From contig NZ_LN811351.1 of assembly GCF_001006805.1 (NCBI RefSeq), positions 217,559 to 262,714 of the forward strand: DNA of 45,156 nt. Reading direction: 5' to 3'. Position numbers and translations under genes: made by a program. Of this stretch, positions 25,692 to 33,913 are shown in pieces (the first letter of the stretch is position 1; the number at the start of each line of letters is the position of its first letter). The notes beneath the pieces were generated by a model. It ran no database searches, was not told the DNA's origin, and was given only the letters and a program-made list of their open reading frames with translations. The stretch is from Microvirga massiliensis (GTDB lineage: Bacteria; Pseudomonadota; Alphaproteobacteria; Rhizobiales; Beijerinckiaceae).

Positions 25692-26766
25692 GGCGGTCAT
25701 CCGGCATGATGGCTCGCGCCACGGGCTTGCCCGAGCGCCGCAGGGGCAGCGCCTGCGGACGCTCCGCCGGCGGGAGCCGGCGCGGCTGCGCGAAGCCGAG
25801 GTAATCGGTCGGCCAGATCGCCGTGGCATCGCCTGCCTGCTTGATGGCATGGCGCATCATGAAGCCGCCCGCCAACGTTCCCATAGCGGCGATCATGGAG
25901 AGCGCGAGAGACGGCCGCCTGGCCAAGGCGTTGAGGGCGTGGCACGCGAGCGGCACACCGTAGCCGACCACCTTGGCGGCGGTATCGAGGCGGCCTTCTG
26001 GCGTCCGGCTCAACACCGCGTCCACCTTCTCCTCCCGGTAGCGCCGCTTGGACAGCATGGACGCCGCAAGACCCGTGGCCGTGGCTAGGAAAGCGAGGCG
26101 ATCGAGGCGGTCGGCGCTCCGCGCCCGACCTGCGGCGCGCTCGACGAGCGACAGCGCCGCCGCGCCGGAGGCGATGCCGGAGCTTGCGAACTGCACCGCG
26201 ATGGACTGAGTGGCCGACGCCCACAGCGGCGTCGAGGTGCCCGACAGGAGCGAGGCCGTGTAGGTCGTCATCAGCGCGCCCGTCACGGCGGCAGGGCCTT
26301 GCGCGAGGTCGGCGACCGCGCCGACCGCGCGTCCCCAGCGCGTCCCGTCCGGGGCCCATGCGCCAGCCGCAGTCGCGGCGCTGAAGGCGCCGAATCCCGT
26401 CAGGACGAAGCTGCCGATCGACAAAGGCGACGTGTGCCGGAAGATGCGCAGCATGTTGTACCAGCGATGCGGCGTCTTCAGGTCCATGATCAGGAGCGGG
26501 GCTCCGACGAGCGTTCCGGCGAGGCCGATGGTACGGCCCGCGCGGACGACGCCGCGCATGTCTCTCCCGCCGCCAGCACGGACGACCGAAGCGATAACCT
26601 GCGCGCCGCCGGATGTCCCCGCGATCGCCATGTAGAGAGTGACCTTCCAGCTCCACGGCGATGGCTTCAGGGCCGGCATGCCGTAGTAGCTCGTGCCATC
26701 GTAGCGGACGGCGGAGTGGCCCTCGACGGGCGGGGACGGAGGGTGTGCGTTGGTGCGGTCGAGCAC
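25684..26766 (-). CDS. NrfD/PsrC-type membrane subunit of formate dehydrogenase
   Basis: 360 residues. An N-terminal soluble part contains VRYDGTSYYGMPALKPSPWSW, followed by about eight transmembrane helices, including LYMAIAGTSGGAQVIASVV, GTLVGAPLLIMDLKTPHRWY (a typical NrfD stretch), SIGSFVLTGFGAFSAATAAG and SLALSMIAAMGTLAGGFMMR. NrfD subunits take electrons from Fe-S partners to the quinone pool and carry no heme. Here the subunit stands where FDH-N of E. coli has the cytochrome b FdnI. The GTG start lies three bases after the fdhB stop. Confidence 0.82.
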   Translation of the reverse strand: MLDRTNAHPPSPPVEGHSAVRYDGTSYYGMPALKPSPWSWKVTLYMAIAGTSGGAQVIASVVRAGGGRDMRGVVRAGRTIGLAGTLVGAPLLIMDLKTPHRWYNMLRIFRHTSPLSIGSFVLTGFGAFSAATAAGAWAPDGTRWGRAVGAVADLAQGPAAVTGALMTTYTASLLSGTSTPLWASATQSIAVQFASSGIASGAAALSLVERAAGRARSADRLDRLAFLATATGLAASMLSKRRYREEKVDAVLSRTPEGRLDTAAKVVGYGVPLACHALNALARRPSLALSMIAAMGTLAGGFMMRHAIKQAGDATAIWPTDYLGFAQPRRLPPAERPQALPLRRSGKPVARAIMPDDRHA

Positions 26767-26769
26767 GGC

Positions 26770-27672
26770 TCAGCTCCGCTCGCGCGCCGAGAGGAGGCCG
26801 AAGGCGGCCGCCGCGAGGCCCACGACGGCGGCGATGCCGGCGCCGAGCGAGGGCGGAACCCGGTCGGCGGGACGGGTCGGGGCGCGCGGCAGGTTGTAGA
26901 CTTCCGGCTCGTCGGTGAGGAGGAAAAAGGCGTTGAGGCGGTCGAGGCCGCCGCTCGCACCCGCGTGCCCAGGCGCGCCATAGAGATAGGCGGTGCCGAC
27001 GCCGCGCCCGCGCAAGTCGTCGACGCGGCGCTCGGCCCGTGCGACAAGCTCGTCCACCTCACCGAATTGGATCGAGTCGGTCGGGCAGGCTTTGGCGCAG
27101 GCCGGCTCGAGCCCACCCTTGAGGCGGTCGTAGCAGAGCGTGCATTTGTGCGCCTTGCCGTCGTCCGTATCGAGCTCGACGACTCCGAATGGGCAGGCCG
27201 GGACGCACGCCCCACACCCATTGCAGATATCTTGCTGGACGACGACAGTGTCGAACTCGGTGCGGAAGATCGAGCCGGTCGGGCAGGCCTCGAGGCATGG
27301 CGCCGGGCTGCAGTGTTTGCAGACGTCGCTCATCATCAGCCAATTGCTCTGGAACGGCGCCATCTCGGTGGCACGCGCGCCGTCGTGGCCGATCTTCTCG
27401 ACGAAGAGCACGTGGCGCCAAGTGTTGGCGCCGAGGTCGCCGGTATTGTCGTAGCTCATCCCCGTGAGCCCGACATGATCGGCCGGCAGCGCGTTCCATT
27501 CCTTGCACGCCACCTCGCATGCCTTGCAGCCGATGCACAGGGTCGTGTCGGTGAAGAAGCCATACGATTTTCCTGGCTCGACGACGGCACCGGCCGTCAG
27601 TTCCGCCTCGTCCGGGATGACGTGGTCGAACAGGGATTCGGAATAGTCGAGAGCGCGAGGGTGGACGTTCAT
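26770..27672 (-). CDS. fdhB: Formate dehydrogenase Fe-S subunit (FdnH/FdoH type)
   Basis: 300 residues with four [4Fe-4S] cysteine clusters: CIGCKACEVACKEW, CKHCSPAPCLEACPTGSI, CNGCGACVPACPFGV and CTLCYDRLKGG...CAKACP. A final hydrophobic helix (SLGAGIAAVVGLAAAAFGLL) anchors it in the membrane. It passes electrons from the molybdopterin subunit to the membrane subunit. Its ATG overlaps the fdhA stop (ATGA). Confidence 0.92.
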   Translation of the reverse strand: MNVHPRALDYSESLFDHVIPDEAELTAGAVVEPGKSYGFFTDTTLCIGCKACEVACKEWNALPADHVGLTGMSYDNTGDLGANTWRHVLFVEKIGHDGARATEMAPFQSNWLMMSDVCKHCSPAPCLEACPTGSIFRTEFDTVVVQQDICNGCGACVPACPFGVVELDTDDGKAHKCTLCYDRLKGGLEPACAKACPTDSIQFGEVDELVARAERRVDDLRGRGVGTAYLYGAPGHAGASGGLDRLNAFFLLTDEPEVYNLPRAPTRPADRVPPSLGAGIAAVVGLAAAAFGLLSARERS

Positions 27673-30600
27673 GGAGCGGGCTCCTCACGGGGCGCGGGGC
27701 CGCCCTGCCGCGCCAGCCGTCCCTTGCGCAGGTTGCAGGTGAGCGCCTTGTTTTCGTGCATCGAGGTGTTGACGTCGCCCACCACCGCCGTCAGCACGTT
27801 CATGATGTCGCCGGTGGCATAGCCCTTCCACCCGTAATGCCAGGGCATGCCGATCTGGTAGACGCGCTGGCCGCCGAGCTGGAACGGGCGTAGCCGCTCG
27901 GTGACGAGCGCGCGCGTCTCGACCTCGCCGCGGGCGGTCGACAGCACCACCCAGTCGAGATTCTCAATGCCCAGTTCGCGGGCGAGCTCCGGGGGTATCT
28001 CGGCGAAACCCTCGGGCTGCAGCTCCGCCGTGGTTGGCACGATGCGGGTCGGGGTGCCGCCGGAATGGTGTTCGGTCAGGCGGTAGCTCGTCAGCGCGTA
28101 GGGGAAGCGTGGGTCGCCGACCTCGTGCAGGGGATTGTTGTCGCGCCTGTATTTCTTTGCCACCGGGCTGCTCTGGCGGCCGTAGAGCGGGTTATGGACT
28201 GGCGACTCGATCGGCTCGTAATGAGTCGGCAGCGGCCCGTCCTTGAGTCCAGCCGTAACGAAGAGGGCGCTGCGCCCATCCGCCATCATGACGAAGGGGT
28301 CGTCGCCGCCGATCGCCTCCGTCCCGGTGACCTTACCTGACCAATCGGGCCTGTAGTCCGGCCGCTTCTTCTCCTCGAAGTCGATCGAGTCCGTGCCGAT
28401 CCACTTCTCCTTTTCCTCGTCCCACCAGACGAGTTTCTTTTTCTCCGACCACGGCTTGCCGGCGGGATCGGCAGACGCCCGGTTGTAGAGGGTGCGGCGG
28501 TTGGCGGGCCAGGCGAAGGCCCAGCCAAGATGGGTGCCGGGGCCGTCAGGGCCGTCGGGCTTACGAGAGCGGGCCTGGTTGTGGTTCTCCTTCGGGAACA
28601 CGCCGCAGTACATCCAGCTGCCGCAGGCGGTGGAGCCATCGTCCTTGAGCTCCGTGAATTCGGCGAGCTGCCGGCGGTCGGCGACCGTATAGCCGTTGAT
28701 CTCCCTGAGCACTGCCTCGGCATCCGGCTCGCCGCGCTCGTCCATCATCGGGTAGTCGAGCGTGATCCGTCGGAGCGGCTCGTCACCTGGTTCCGTGCTG
28801 TCCGCGTAAAGCTCCTTCAGACGCCTACCAAGGTGGTAGACGAACCACAGCTCGGAGCGGTTGTCGCCCGGCCCCTCGACAACCTGGTCATGCCACTGGA
28901 CGAGACGATGGGTGTTCGTGAAGGTGCCGGCCTTTTCACCCGCGAGCGATCCGGGCATGAGAAAGACCTCCGTGCCGATCTCCTCCGGGCGTGCCTTGCC
29001 GTTCCGCACGAGCCGGCCGTCCTTCCAGAAGCTGGCACTCTCGGTCTCGGCGATTTCGCGCACGACGAGCCAGTCGAGCTTGCCAAGGCCCTCCTCGATC
29101 ATGTCGGAGTTGCTGCCGCCGATCACCGGATTTTGGCCCATGAGGAAGAGCCCGCGGATCAGCCCATCGTGGATTGCCATGGTCATCGGCAATTGCGAAT
29201 GGTCAGCGACGATCTTCGGCAGCCACTGGTAACCGAATTCGTTGGCTGGGGTCGCGGCGTCGCCGTACCAGGCTTTGAGGAGACTGATGAAGTATTTGGG
29301 GAAGTTGTGCCACCAGCCGGTCGGCACGGTTTCAACCTTGAGATACTCCTCGAGCGTGTCGTGCGGCCGGCCAGCGTGCGGCTGCGGAAGGTAGTTCGGC
29401 AGCATGTTGTAGAGGGTCGGGATGTCGGTCGAGCCCTGGATGGAGGTGTGACCCCGTAGCGCCAGGATACCCCCGCCCGGACGCCCGATATTGCCGAGAA
29501 GCCCCTGGATGATGGCGGCAGCGCGGATCATCTGCACGCCGGTGGAATGGTGCGTCCAGCCTACCGCATAGCAGAAGGCGCCGGTGCGCTCGGCGCCGGA
29601 ATTCTTCGCCAGCGCCTCGGCCACCTTGACGAAGGTCTCCTTGGGGCAGCCGGTGACGCGCTCGACCATCTCGGGCGTATAGCGGGCGTAGTGGCGCTTG
29701 AGGATTTGGTAAACGCAGCGTGGGTGTTGGAGTGTCTTGTCCTCCGAAGGCGGGCGCTCCGTGAGGCGTTGGCTGCCCTCGCTGAAGGATTCCGAGGAGT
29801 CGAGGTAATGCTCGGCAAGGGCAGAGGGCACCGTCATGCCCTCGTACTGCCAGGAGTCGCCCTGGTATGACTGCTTCTCCTCGTCCCAGCCCGAGAACAC
29901 GCCGTCGCCCTCGTCAGCATCCTTGAATTCGTCGGTGATGATGGTGGCGATGTTGGTGTAGTTGAGGGCGTATTCCCTGAACCACAGGTCGTTCTGGAGG
30001 ATGTAGTTGATGATGCCGCCCAGGAAGGCGATATCCGTCCCGGCCCGAACAGGGGCGTAGATGTCGGCCATGGCCGAGGTGCGCGTGAAGCGTGGGTCGG
30101 CGTGGATGACCGTCGCGCCCTTCTCCTTCGCCTGCATGACGAAGCGAAAGGCGATCGGGTGGGCCTCGGCCATGTTCGAACCCATCACGACGACACAGTC
30201 GGAATTGGCAAGATCCCACTGCGCCAGGGTGGCGGCGCCACGTCCGAAGGAGGTGCCCAAACTGGGCACCGAGGAGGAGTGTCAGACCCTGGCCTGGTTC
30301 TCGATCCACACCAAGCCGAGCCCGCCCCCGAACACCTTCTTGATGAGGTAGTTCTCCTCATTGTCGAGGGTAGCACCGCCGAGGCTGGCCATGCCGAGCG
30401 TGTGATTGACGATGTCGCCACTCGGCAGCTTGTGCACGAAGGTCTCGTCGCGGGTGCGCTTGGCCAATTGCGCGATGCGCTCCATGGCCCAGGCGAGCGG
30501 CTTCTCCTCCCATTCCGTAGCATAGGGGGCGCGGTACTTCACCTTGGTGAGGCGGTTCGGGTTGGCGAGGAGCCCGAATGTGGCGGCGCCCTTCGGGCAC

Positions 30601-30875
30601 AGGGTGCCCTGGTTGATGGGGCTGCGCGGGTCGCCCTCTACGTGGATGAGCTTGCCGTTCTTGGCGTACAACAGCTGGGCGCAGCCGACCGCGCAATAGG
30701 GGCAGATGCTCGTGCCGACCCGGTCGGCCTCCTCCAAGCGCGGCCGCAAGCCTTCCGACATGGTGCTGCGGGCGGCATCACGGCGATGGTCCTGGCCAGC
30801 GAGCTGGCGCGGCAGCGACCAGTCGCGCAGGAAGCCGGCCACGGTGTCGGCAAGGCCGCGGCGCTTGATGGTCAT
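27669..30875 (-). CDS. fdhA: Formate dehydrogenase catalytic subunit, selenocysteine-containing (FdnG/FdoG type)
   Basis: 1068 residues when the in-frame TGA at 30284-30282 is read as selenocysteine 198. Plain translation splits it into a 197-residue piece and an 866-residue piece in the same frame. The junction reads ENQARV-U-HSSSVPSLGTSFGRGA, aligning with E. coli FdnG at its Sec196 (DNQARV-U-HGPTVASLAPTFGRGA, from memory). A SECIS-like hairpin follows. The Fe-S cluster cysteines are C58, C61, C65 and C93 (CPYCAVGC, CPKG). The molybdopterin segments run to the end, e.g. LGWAFAWPANRRTLYNRASA. It oxidises formate to CO2. Unlike FdnG I see no Tat signal: there is an RR but no hydrophobic core. 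Needs SelA, SelB and tRNA-Sec from elsewhere. Confidence 0.9.
30252..30284 (-). promoter_or_regulatory. UGA(Sec) codon and SECIS-like hairpin
   Basis: TGA at 30284-30282. After an 11-nt spacer comes GGTGCCCA-GTT-TGGGCACC (30270-30252): 8 perfect pairs and a GTT loop, which sits about 21 nt after the TGA. Bacterial SECIS elements lie within this distance and have a G/U in the apical loop. The E. coli FDH version has an apex of the type CCAGUCUGG; here it is CCCAGUUUGGG. It overlaps the GTG that would start the false downstream frame. Confidence 0.82.
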
Positions 30876-31111
30876 CTCGGCTCTCCCATGGCTTGAGCCT
30901 CGGTGAGGCGATGGGCGACGCCCGCGAGGATGTGCTCGGCGTCAGTAAAATGTACGACGACGGGAGTTTGCGCGTGCTGGAGCCCGGGCAAATCCTGCGG
31001 CTCGAGATCGGCGTCAGACGCAAGGAGGAACAGCTTCGACCGGCCGTCCGGCGTCACGAGCCGGAAGCGGCCTTCCTGAACCACCGTCACGATACCCTCG
31101 ATCTGCTGCAT
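30872..31111 (-). CDS. 79-residue protein coupled to fdhA
   Basis: Begins MQQIEGIVTVVQEGRFRLVT and continues with beta-rich sequence (KLFLLASDADLEP, TPVVVHFTDAEHILAG). Unrecognised; it looks like a small beta-barrel fold. Its stop overlaps the fdhA start by ATGA, so it is the first gene of the formate dehydrogenase operon. It may help regulate or assemble the enzyme. The coordinates are firm on the overlap and the composition, but no ribosome binding site is obvious. Confidence 0.55.
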   Translation of the reverse strand: MQQIEGIVTVVQEGRFRLVTPDGRSKLFLLASDADLEPQDLPGLQHAQTPVVVHFTDAEHILAGVAHRLTEAQAMGEPR

Positions 31112-31466
31112 GCAGCCCCGTCCCCGTCGCGATAGCTCCGCAACGATCCGTTACGCCGATGGTTCCTCGACGGAATTGGAATCGAGGACGGCATTCCGAG
31201 CCACGACATCTGCTCGCGGGTGTGCCTGCTGCTTGGTCCTGTGCAGTTCCACGCCTGTCTCTTGAGCTTCATGTGCGCCTTCGCGGAGGGCTGCGCGCGA
31301 GCCCGCGTAGGGCAAGATGGAGGGCGAGCCTGATGGGATGACACCTATCTCGTCACCTCCTCGCCAAGGTCGCGGAAATCCGAATGCGATCGTCCTGGGA
31401 TCGCAAGCCGATGCAATTGCCCGATCGTGGATCGCAGCCTAGGTTCTGACCGATTCCGGAGGTTCG
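31112..31466. other. 355-bp divergent intergenic region
   Basis: Separates the formate dehydrogenase operon (minus) from DUF4164-zapA (plus). I find no sigma-54 type promoter, no repeat pair, no tRNA and no integrase remnant. Both promoters must lie here. This is the right boundary of the respiratory block. Confidence 0.4.
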
Positions 31467-31754
31467 ATGACATCAGCGCTCGACGAAGCCATGCGGCGGC
31501 TCGAAGGCTCACTCGGCTTGCTCGAGGTCACCGTGATGAGACGCCTCGAGGCGGATAAACGCCGGGGCGATCTCGAAACCGAACTGCAGATCATGCAGGA
31601 CGATCGCGCACGGCTCGCTCTCGAACTCGACGGCATGCTGGCGCGCCTGCAGCGGGCCGAGGCGGCTGCCGCTGATGTCTCGGAGCGAGTGGAGCGGGCC
31701 TCCGCTGCCATCGAGAGCGTCCTGGACGAGACCGGTGACGGCGAGCGCGAGTGA
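31467..31754 (+). CDS. DUF4164 coiled-coil protein
   Basis: 95 residues, almost wholly a coiled coil (MTSALDEAMRRLEGSLGLLE, then MRRLEADKRRGDLETELQIM). DUF4164 is found in Hyphomicrobiales immediately upstream of zapA; its function is unknown, but position suggests the divisome. The ATG follows GGAGG at 4-nt spacing. Ten bases separate it from zapA. Confidence 0.82.
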   Translation: MTSALDEAMRRLEGSLGLLEVTVMRRLEADKRRGDLETELQIMQDDRARLALELDGMLARLQRAEAAAADVSERVERASAAIESVLDETGDGERE

Positions 31755-31764
31755 TGAGGGGCGC

Positions 31765-32121
31765 ATGCCACAGGTGACCGTCAATATCGCAGATCGAACC
31801 TACCGGATCGCATGCGGAGAGGGGGAGGAGCAGCATCTCGAGAGGCTCGCTGCCTTTTATGACGCCAAGATCGGAGAGATGCGGCAGGCCTTCGGCGAGA
31901 TCGGCGACATGCGCCTCATGGTGATGGCGGCCATCGCGATCGCCGACGAACTCGGCGAGGCGAAACGCAGGATCGAGGCGCTCGAAGGAGAGCAAAAGCA
32001 GGCAGGCCCCGAAAAGGATCAGAATGGTGCCGTCGAGGCGCGCGTGGCCGAAAGCATCAACCGCGTCGCCGAGCGCCTGGAACGGCTCGCGCGGGCATTC
32101 GGGACGAGCGGGGGTGGGTAG
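31765..32121 (+). CDS. zapA: Cell division protein ZapA
   Basis: 118 residues. The N-terminal domain PQVTVNIADRTYRIACGEGE and helix LERLAAFYDAKIGEMRQAF are typical of ZapA, followed by the long dimerising helix. It promotes FtsZ bundling. The start at 31765 follows GAGGGG; the frame is open from 31675 but that part overlaps DUF4164. The neighbours 6S RNA and fthC downstream reproduce a conserved order. Confidence 0.88.
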   Translation: MPQVTVNIADRTYRIACGEGEEQHLERLAAFYDAKIGEMRQAFGEIGDMRLMVMAAIAIADELGEAKRRIEALEGEQKQAGPEKDQNGAVEARVAESINRVAERLERLARAFGTSGGG

Positions 32122-32237
32122 GTTTGCGTCTGTGCGGGAGGCGGGTCGCCCGGCTCATCTAAAATTTGCGCGCCTGCAAATCGCTTCTCTCACGCCATGC
32201 CCCTTCCCCCGACTCACTCCAGGCCCTACATTGCGAA

Positions 32238-32397
32238 TGCGGGGCTGCGGGGTGCGTCAGGAGTTCTTTATTCCCCGGGGCCTTATCGATCCTCTCGGGA
32301 GCTGTACCTGTCCTGGTTCGTGGACCGGGACACACGGCGCCCACCTACGTTGTAGGTTTCCCGGGATCGATTCTCCAACGGCCATCGTGGCTCCGCA
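32238..32397 (+). ncRNA. ssrS: 6S RNA
   Basis: About 160 nt. The ends pair: TGCGGGGCT (32238-32246) with GGCTCCGCA (32389-32397). The 5' half GGTGCGTCAGGAG...CCCCGGGGCCTTAT aligns with the E. coli 6S block GATGTTCGCAAGC...CCCCTGAGCCGATAT. Inside are the hairpins TGTCC/GGGACA and ACCTAC-GTT-GTAGGT. Location between zapA and fthC is where ssrS is found in proteobacteria. A weak -10 TACATT (32227-32232) fits a start at 32238. 6S RNA mimics an open promoter and binds sigma-70 RNA polymerase in stationary phase. Confidence 0.85.
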
Positions 32398-32405
32398 CTG
32401 AATTC

Positions 32406-33017
32406 ATGGCCGAATCCGAACCTTCCCAAATCAAGGCGGCTCTTCGCCGGGCCGCGCTGCAGAGGCGCGACGGCCTCGACGCGCCATGGCGGGCACGGGC
32501 CTCCGCTGCGATCACCGCAGCTGCTTTGGCGCTTCCCGATCTCGATACTGGCCCGGTCAGCGGGTTCTGGCCCATCCGCAGCGAGATCGATTGCCGTGAT
32601 CTCCTCTGGCAGCTCCACGAGCGCGGTCTCGAACTGTGTCTTCCGGTCGTCGATCGAGGCCGGCAGGTGTTCCGCCGCTGGACGCCTGGAGATGCGCTCG
32701 AGTCCCGAGGCTTCGGGCTGAGCGAGCCTCCCGATACCGCCCCGATCATCGACCCGCGGGTCTGCCTCGTGCCGCTTGCAGCTTTCGATCGGAGAGGCGG
32801 GCGTTTGGGCTACGGAAAAGGCTATTACGATCAGGCCCTCGGCGACCTCTCCCGGCATGGGCACGTGACCGCGATCGGGCTTGCCTTTTCGGTGCAGGAG
32901 GTCGACAGGGTGCCGGTCGAACCCCACGACCAGCTCCTCGACCTCATCATCACCGAGCGCGAAGTCGTCCGACCTGCGGCCTCGCCGCACGGCCTCCGGG
33001 ATACCCCAACGATCTGA
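32406..33017 (+). CDS. fthC: 5-formyltetrahydrofolate cyclo-ligase
   Basis: 203 residues (also called ygfA). Converts 5-formyl-THF to 5,10-methenyl-THF with ATP. Signature VPLAAFDRRGGRLGYGKGYYD; N-terminal block IKAALRRAALQRRDGLDAPWR; GFWPIRSEID. The frame is open upstream to 32166 but that part is 6S RNA; the ATG at 32406, eight bases after the 6S end, is right. There is no Shine-Dalgarno, so translation may depend on the processed 6S-fthC transcript. In E. coli the two are cotranscribed. Confidence 0.9.
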   Translation: MAESEPSQIKAALRRAALQRRDGLDAPWRARASAAITAAALALPDLDTGPVSGFWPIRSEIDCRDLLWQLHERGLELCLPVVDRGRQVFRRWTPGDALESRGFGLSEPPDTAPIIDPRVCLVPLAAFDRRGGRLGYGKGYYDQALGDLSRHGHVTAIGLAFSVQEVDRVPVEPHDQLLDLIITEREVVRPAASPHGLRDTPTI

Positions 33018-33030
33018 AACCGAGCTCCTC

Positions 33031-33855
33031 ATGCGCCTTTTGTTCCTCGGCGATATCGTCGGCCGGCCCGGACGCACCGCCGTCATCGAGCGCCTCCCGG
33101 AGCTGCGGGAGCGCTGGCAGCTCGACTGCGTCGTGATCAATGGCGAGAACGCGGCCGGCGGGTTCGGGATCACGGAGGTGATCTGTGAGGAGGTCCTCGG
33201 GGCGGGCGCCGATGCGATCACGCTCGGCAATCACTCCTTTGATCAGCGCGAGGCGCTCGTCTTCATCGAGCGGCAGCGGCGTCTCCTGAGGCCCGCGAAC
33301 TACCCGCCGGGAACGCCGGGACGGGGAGCGACTCTCATCGACACCCGATCGGGCCAGCGGGTGCTCGTCATCAGCGTGATGGGGCGGCTGTTCATGGATC
33401 CGCTCGACGACCCGTTCGCGGCTCTGGATCGAGAACTCGAAGCCTGTCCCCTCGGCCGTGTGGCCGATGCCGTGATCGTCGATGTCCACGCGGAGGCCAC
33501 GAGCGAGAAGGAGGCCATCGGGCACTATCTCGACGGACGGGTCAGCCTCGTGGTCGGGACGCACACCCATGTTCCGACAGCCGATCATCGGATTCTGGCC
33601 GGCGGCACGGCTTATCTGTCGGATGCCGGCATGTGCGGCGACTACGATTCCGTGCTCGGAATGCAGAAAGAGGAGTCGATGCGCCGCTTCCTGCAAAAGA
33701 CTCCGGGACCGCGCATGGAGCCGGCCCTCGGGGCGGGAACGCTGTCCGGGATCGCCGTCGAGACCGACGACGCGACAGGCCTTGCGCGACACGTCGCCGC
33801 CGTCCGCCTCGGCCCCTGGCTCGCGGAATCCGTTCCGACATTCTGGGAGCGGTGA
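33031..33855 (+). CDS. TIGR00282-family metallophosphoesterase (YmdB-like)
   Basis: 274 residues. Two-metal phosphoesterase motifs: MRLLFLGDIVGRPGRTAVIE, VINGENAAGGFGI, TLGNHSFDQ, VDVHAEATSEKEAIGHYLDG, VVGTHTHVPTAD. Bacillus YmdB is a cyclic-AMP phosphodiesterase and the family is widespread beside yebC and zapA-fthC. It starts 13 bases after fthC, so they are likely cotranscribed. Confidence 0.9.
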   Translation: MRLLFLGDIVGRPGRTAVIERLPELRERWQLDCVVINGENAAGGFGITEVICEEVLGAGADAITLGNHSFDQREALVFIERQRRLLRPANYPPGTPGRGATLIDTRSGQRVLVISVMGRLFMDPLDDPFAALDRELEACPLGRVADAVIVDVHAEATSEKEAIGHYLDGRVSLVVGTHTHVPTADHRILAGGTAYLSDAGMCGDYDSVLGMQKEESMRRFLQKTPGPRMEPALGAGTLSGIAVETDDATGLARHVAAVRLGPWLAESVPTFWER

Positions 33856-33913
33856 GTCGCTCTACACGCAGGCATCGACGCTGCCCATCTAGGCGCGGAA
33901 CCAGGAGTATCGG

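Noticed and set aside
27669..30875. fdhA as a pseudogene broken by a nonsense mutation
   Set aside because: The stop is TGA exactly at the known Sec position, both parts are in the same frame, and a SECIS-like hairpin follows.
31112..31466. Sigma-54 promoter for the formate dehydrogenase operon
   Set aside because: No TGGC-N8-TTGC pair could be found on the minus strand of this spacer.
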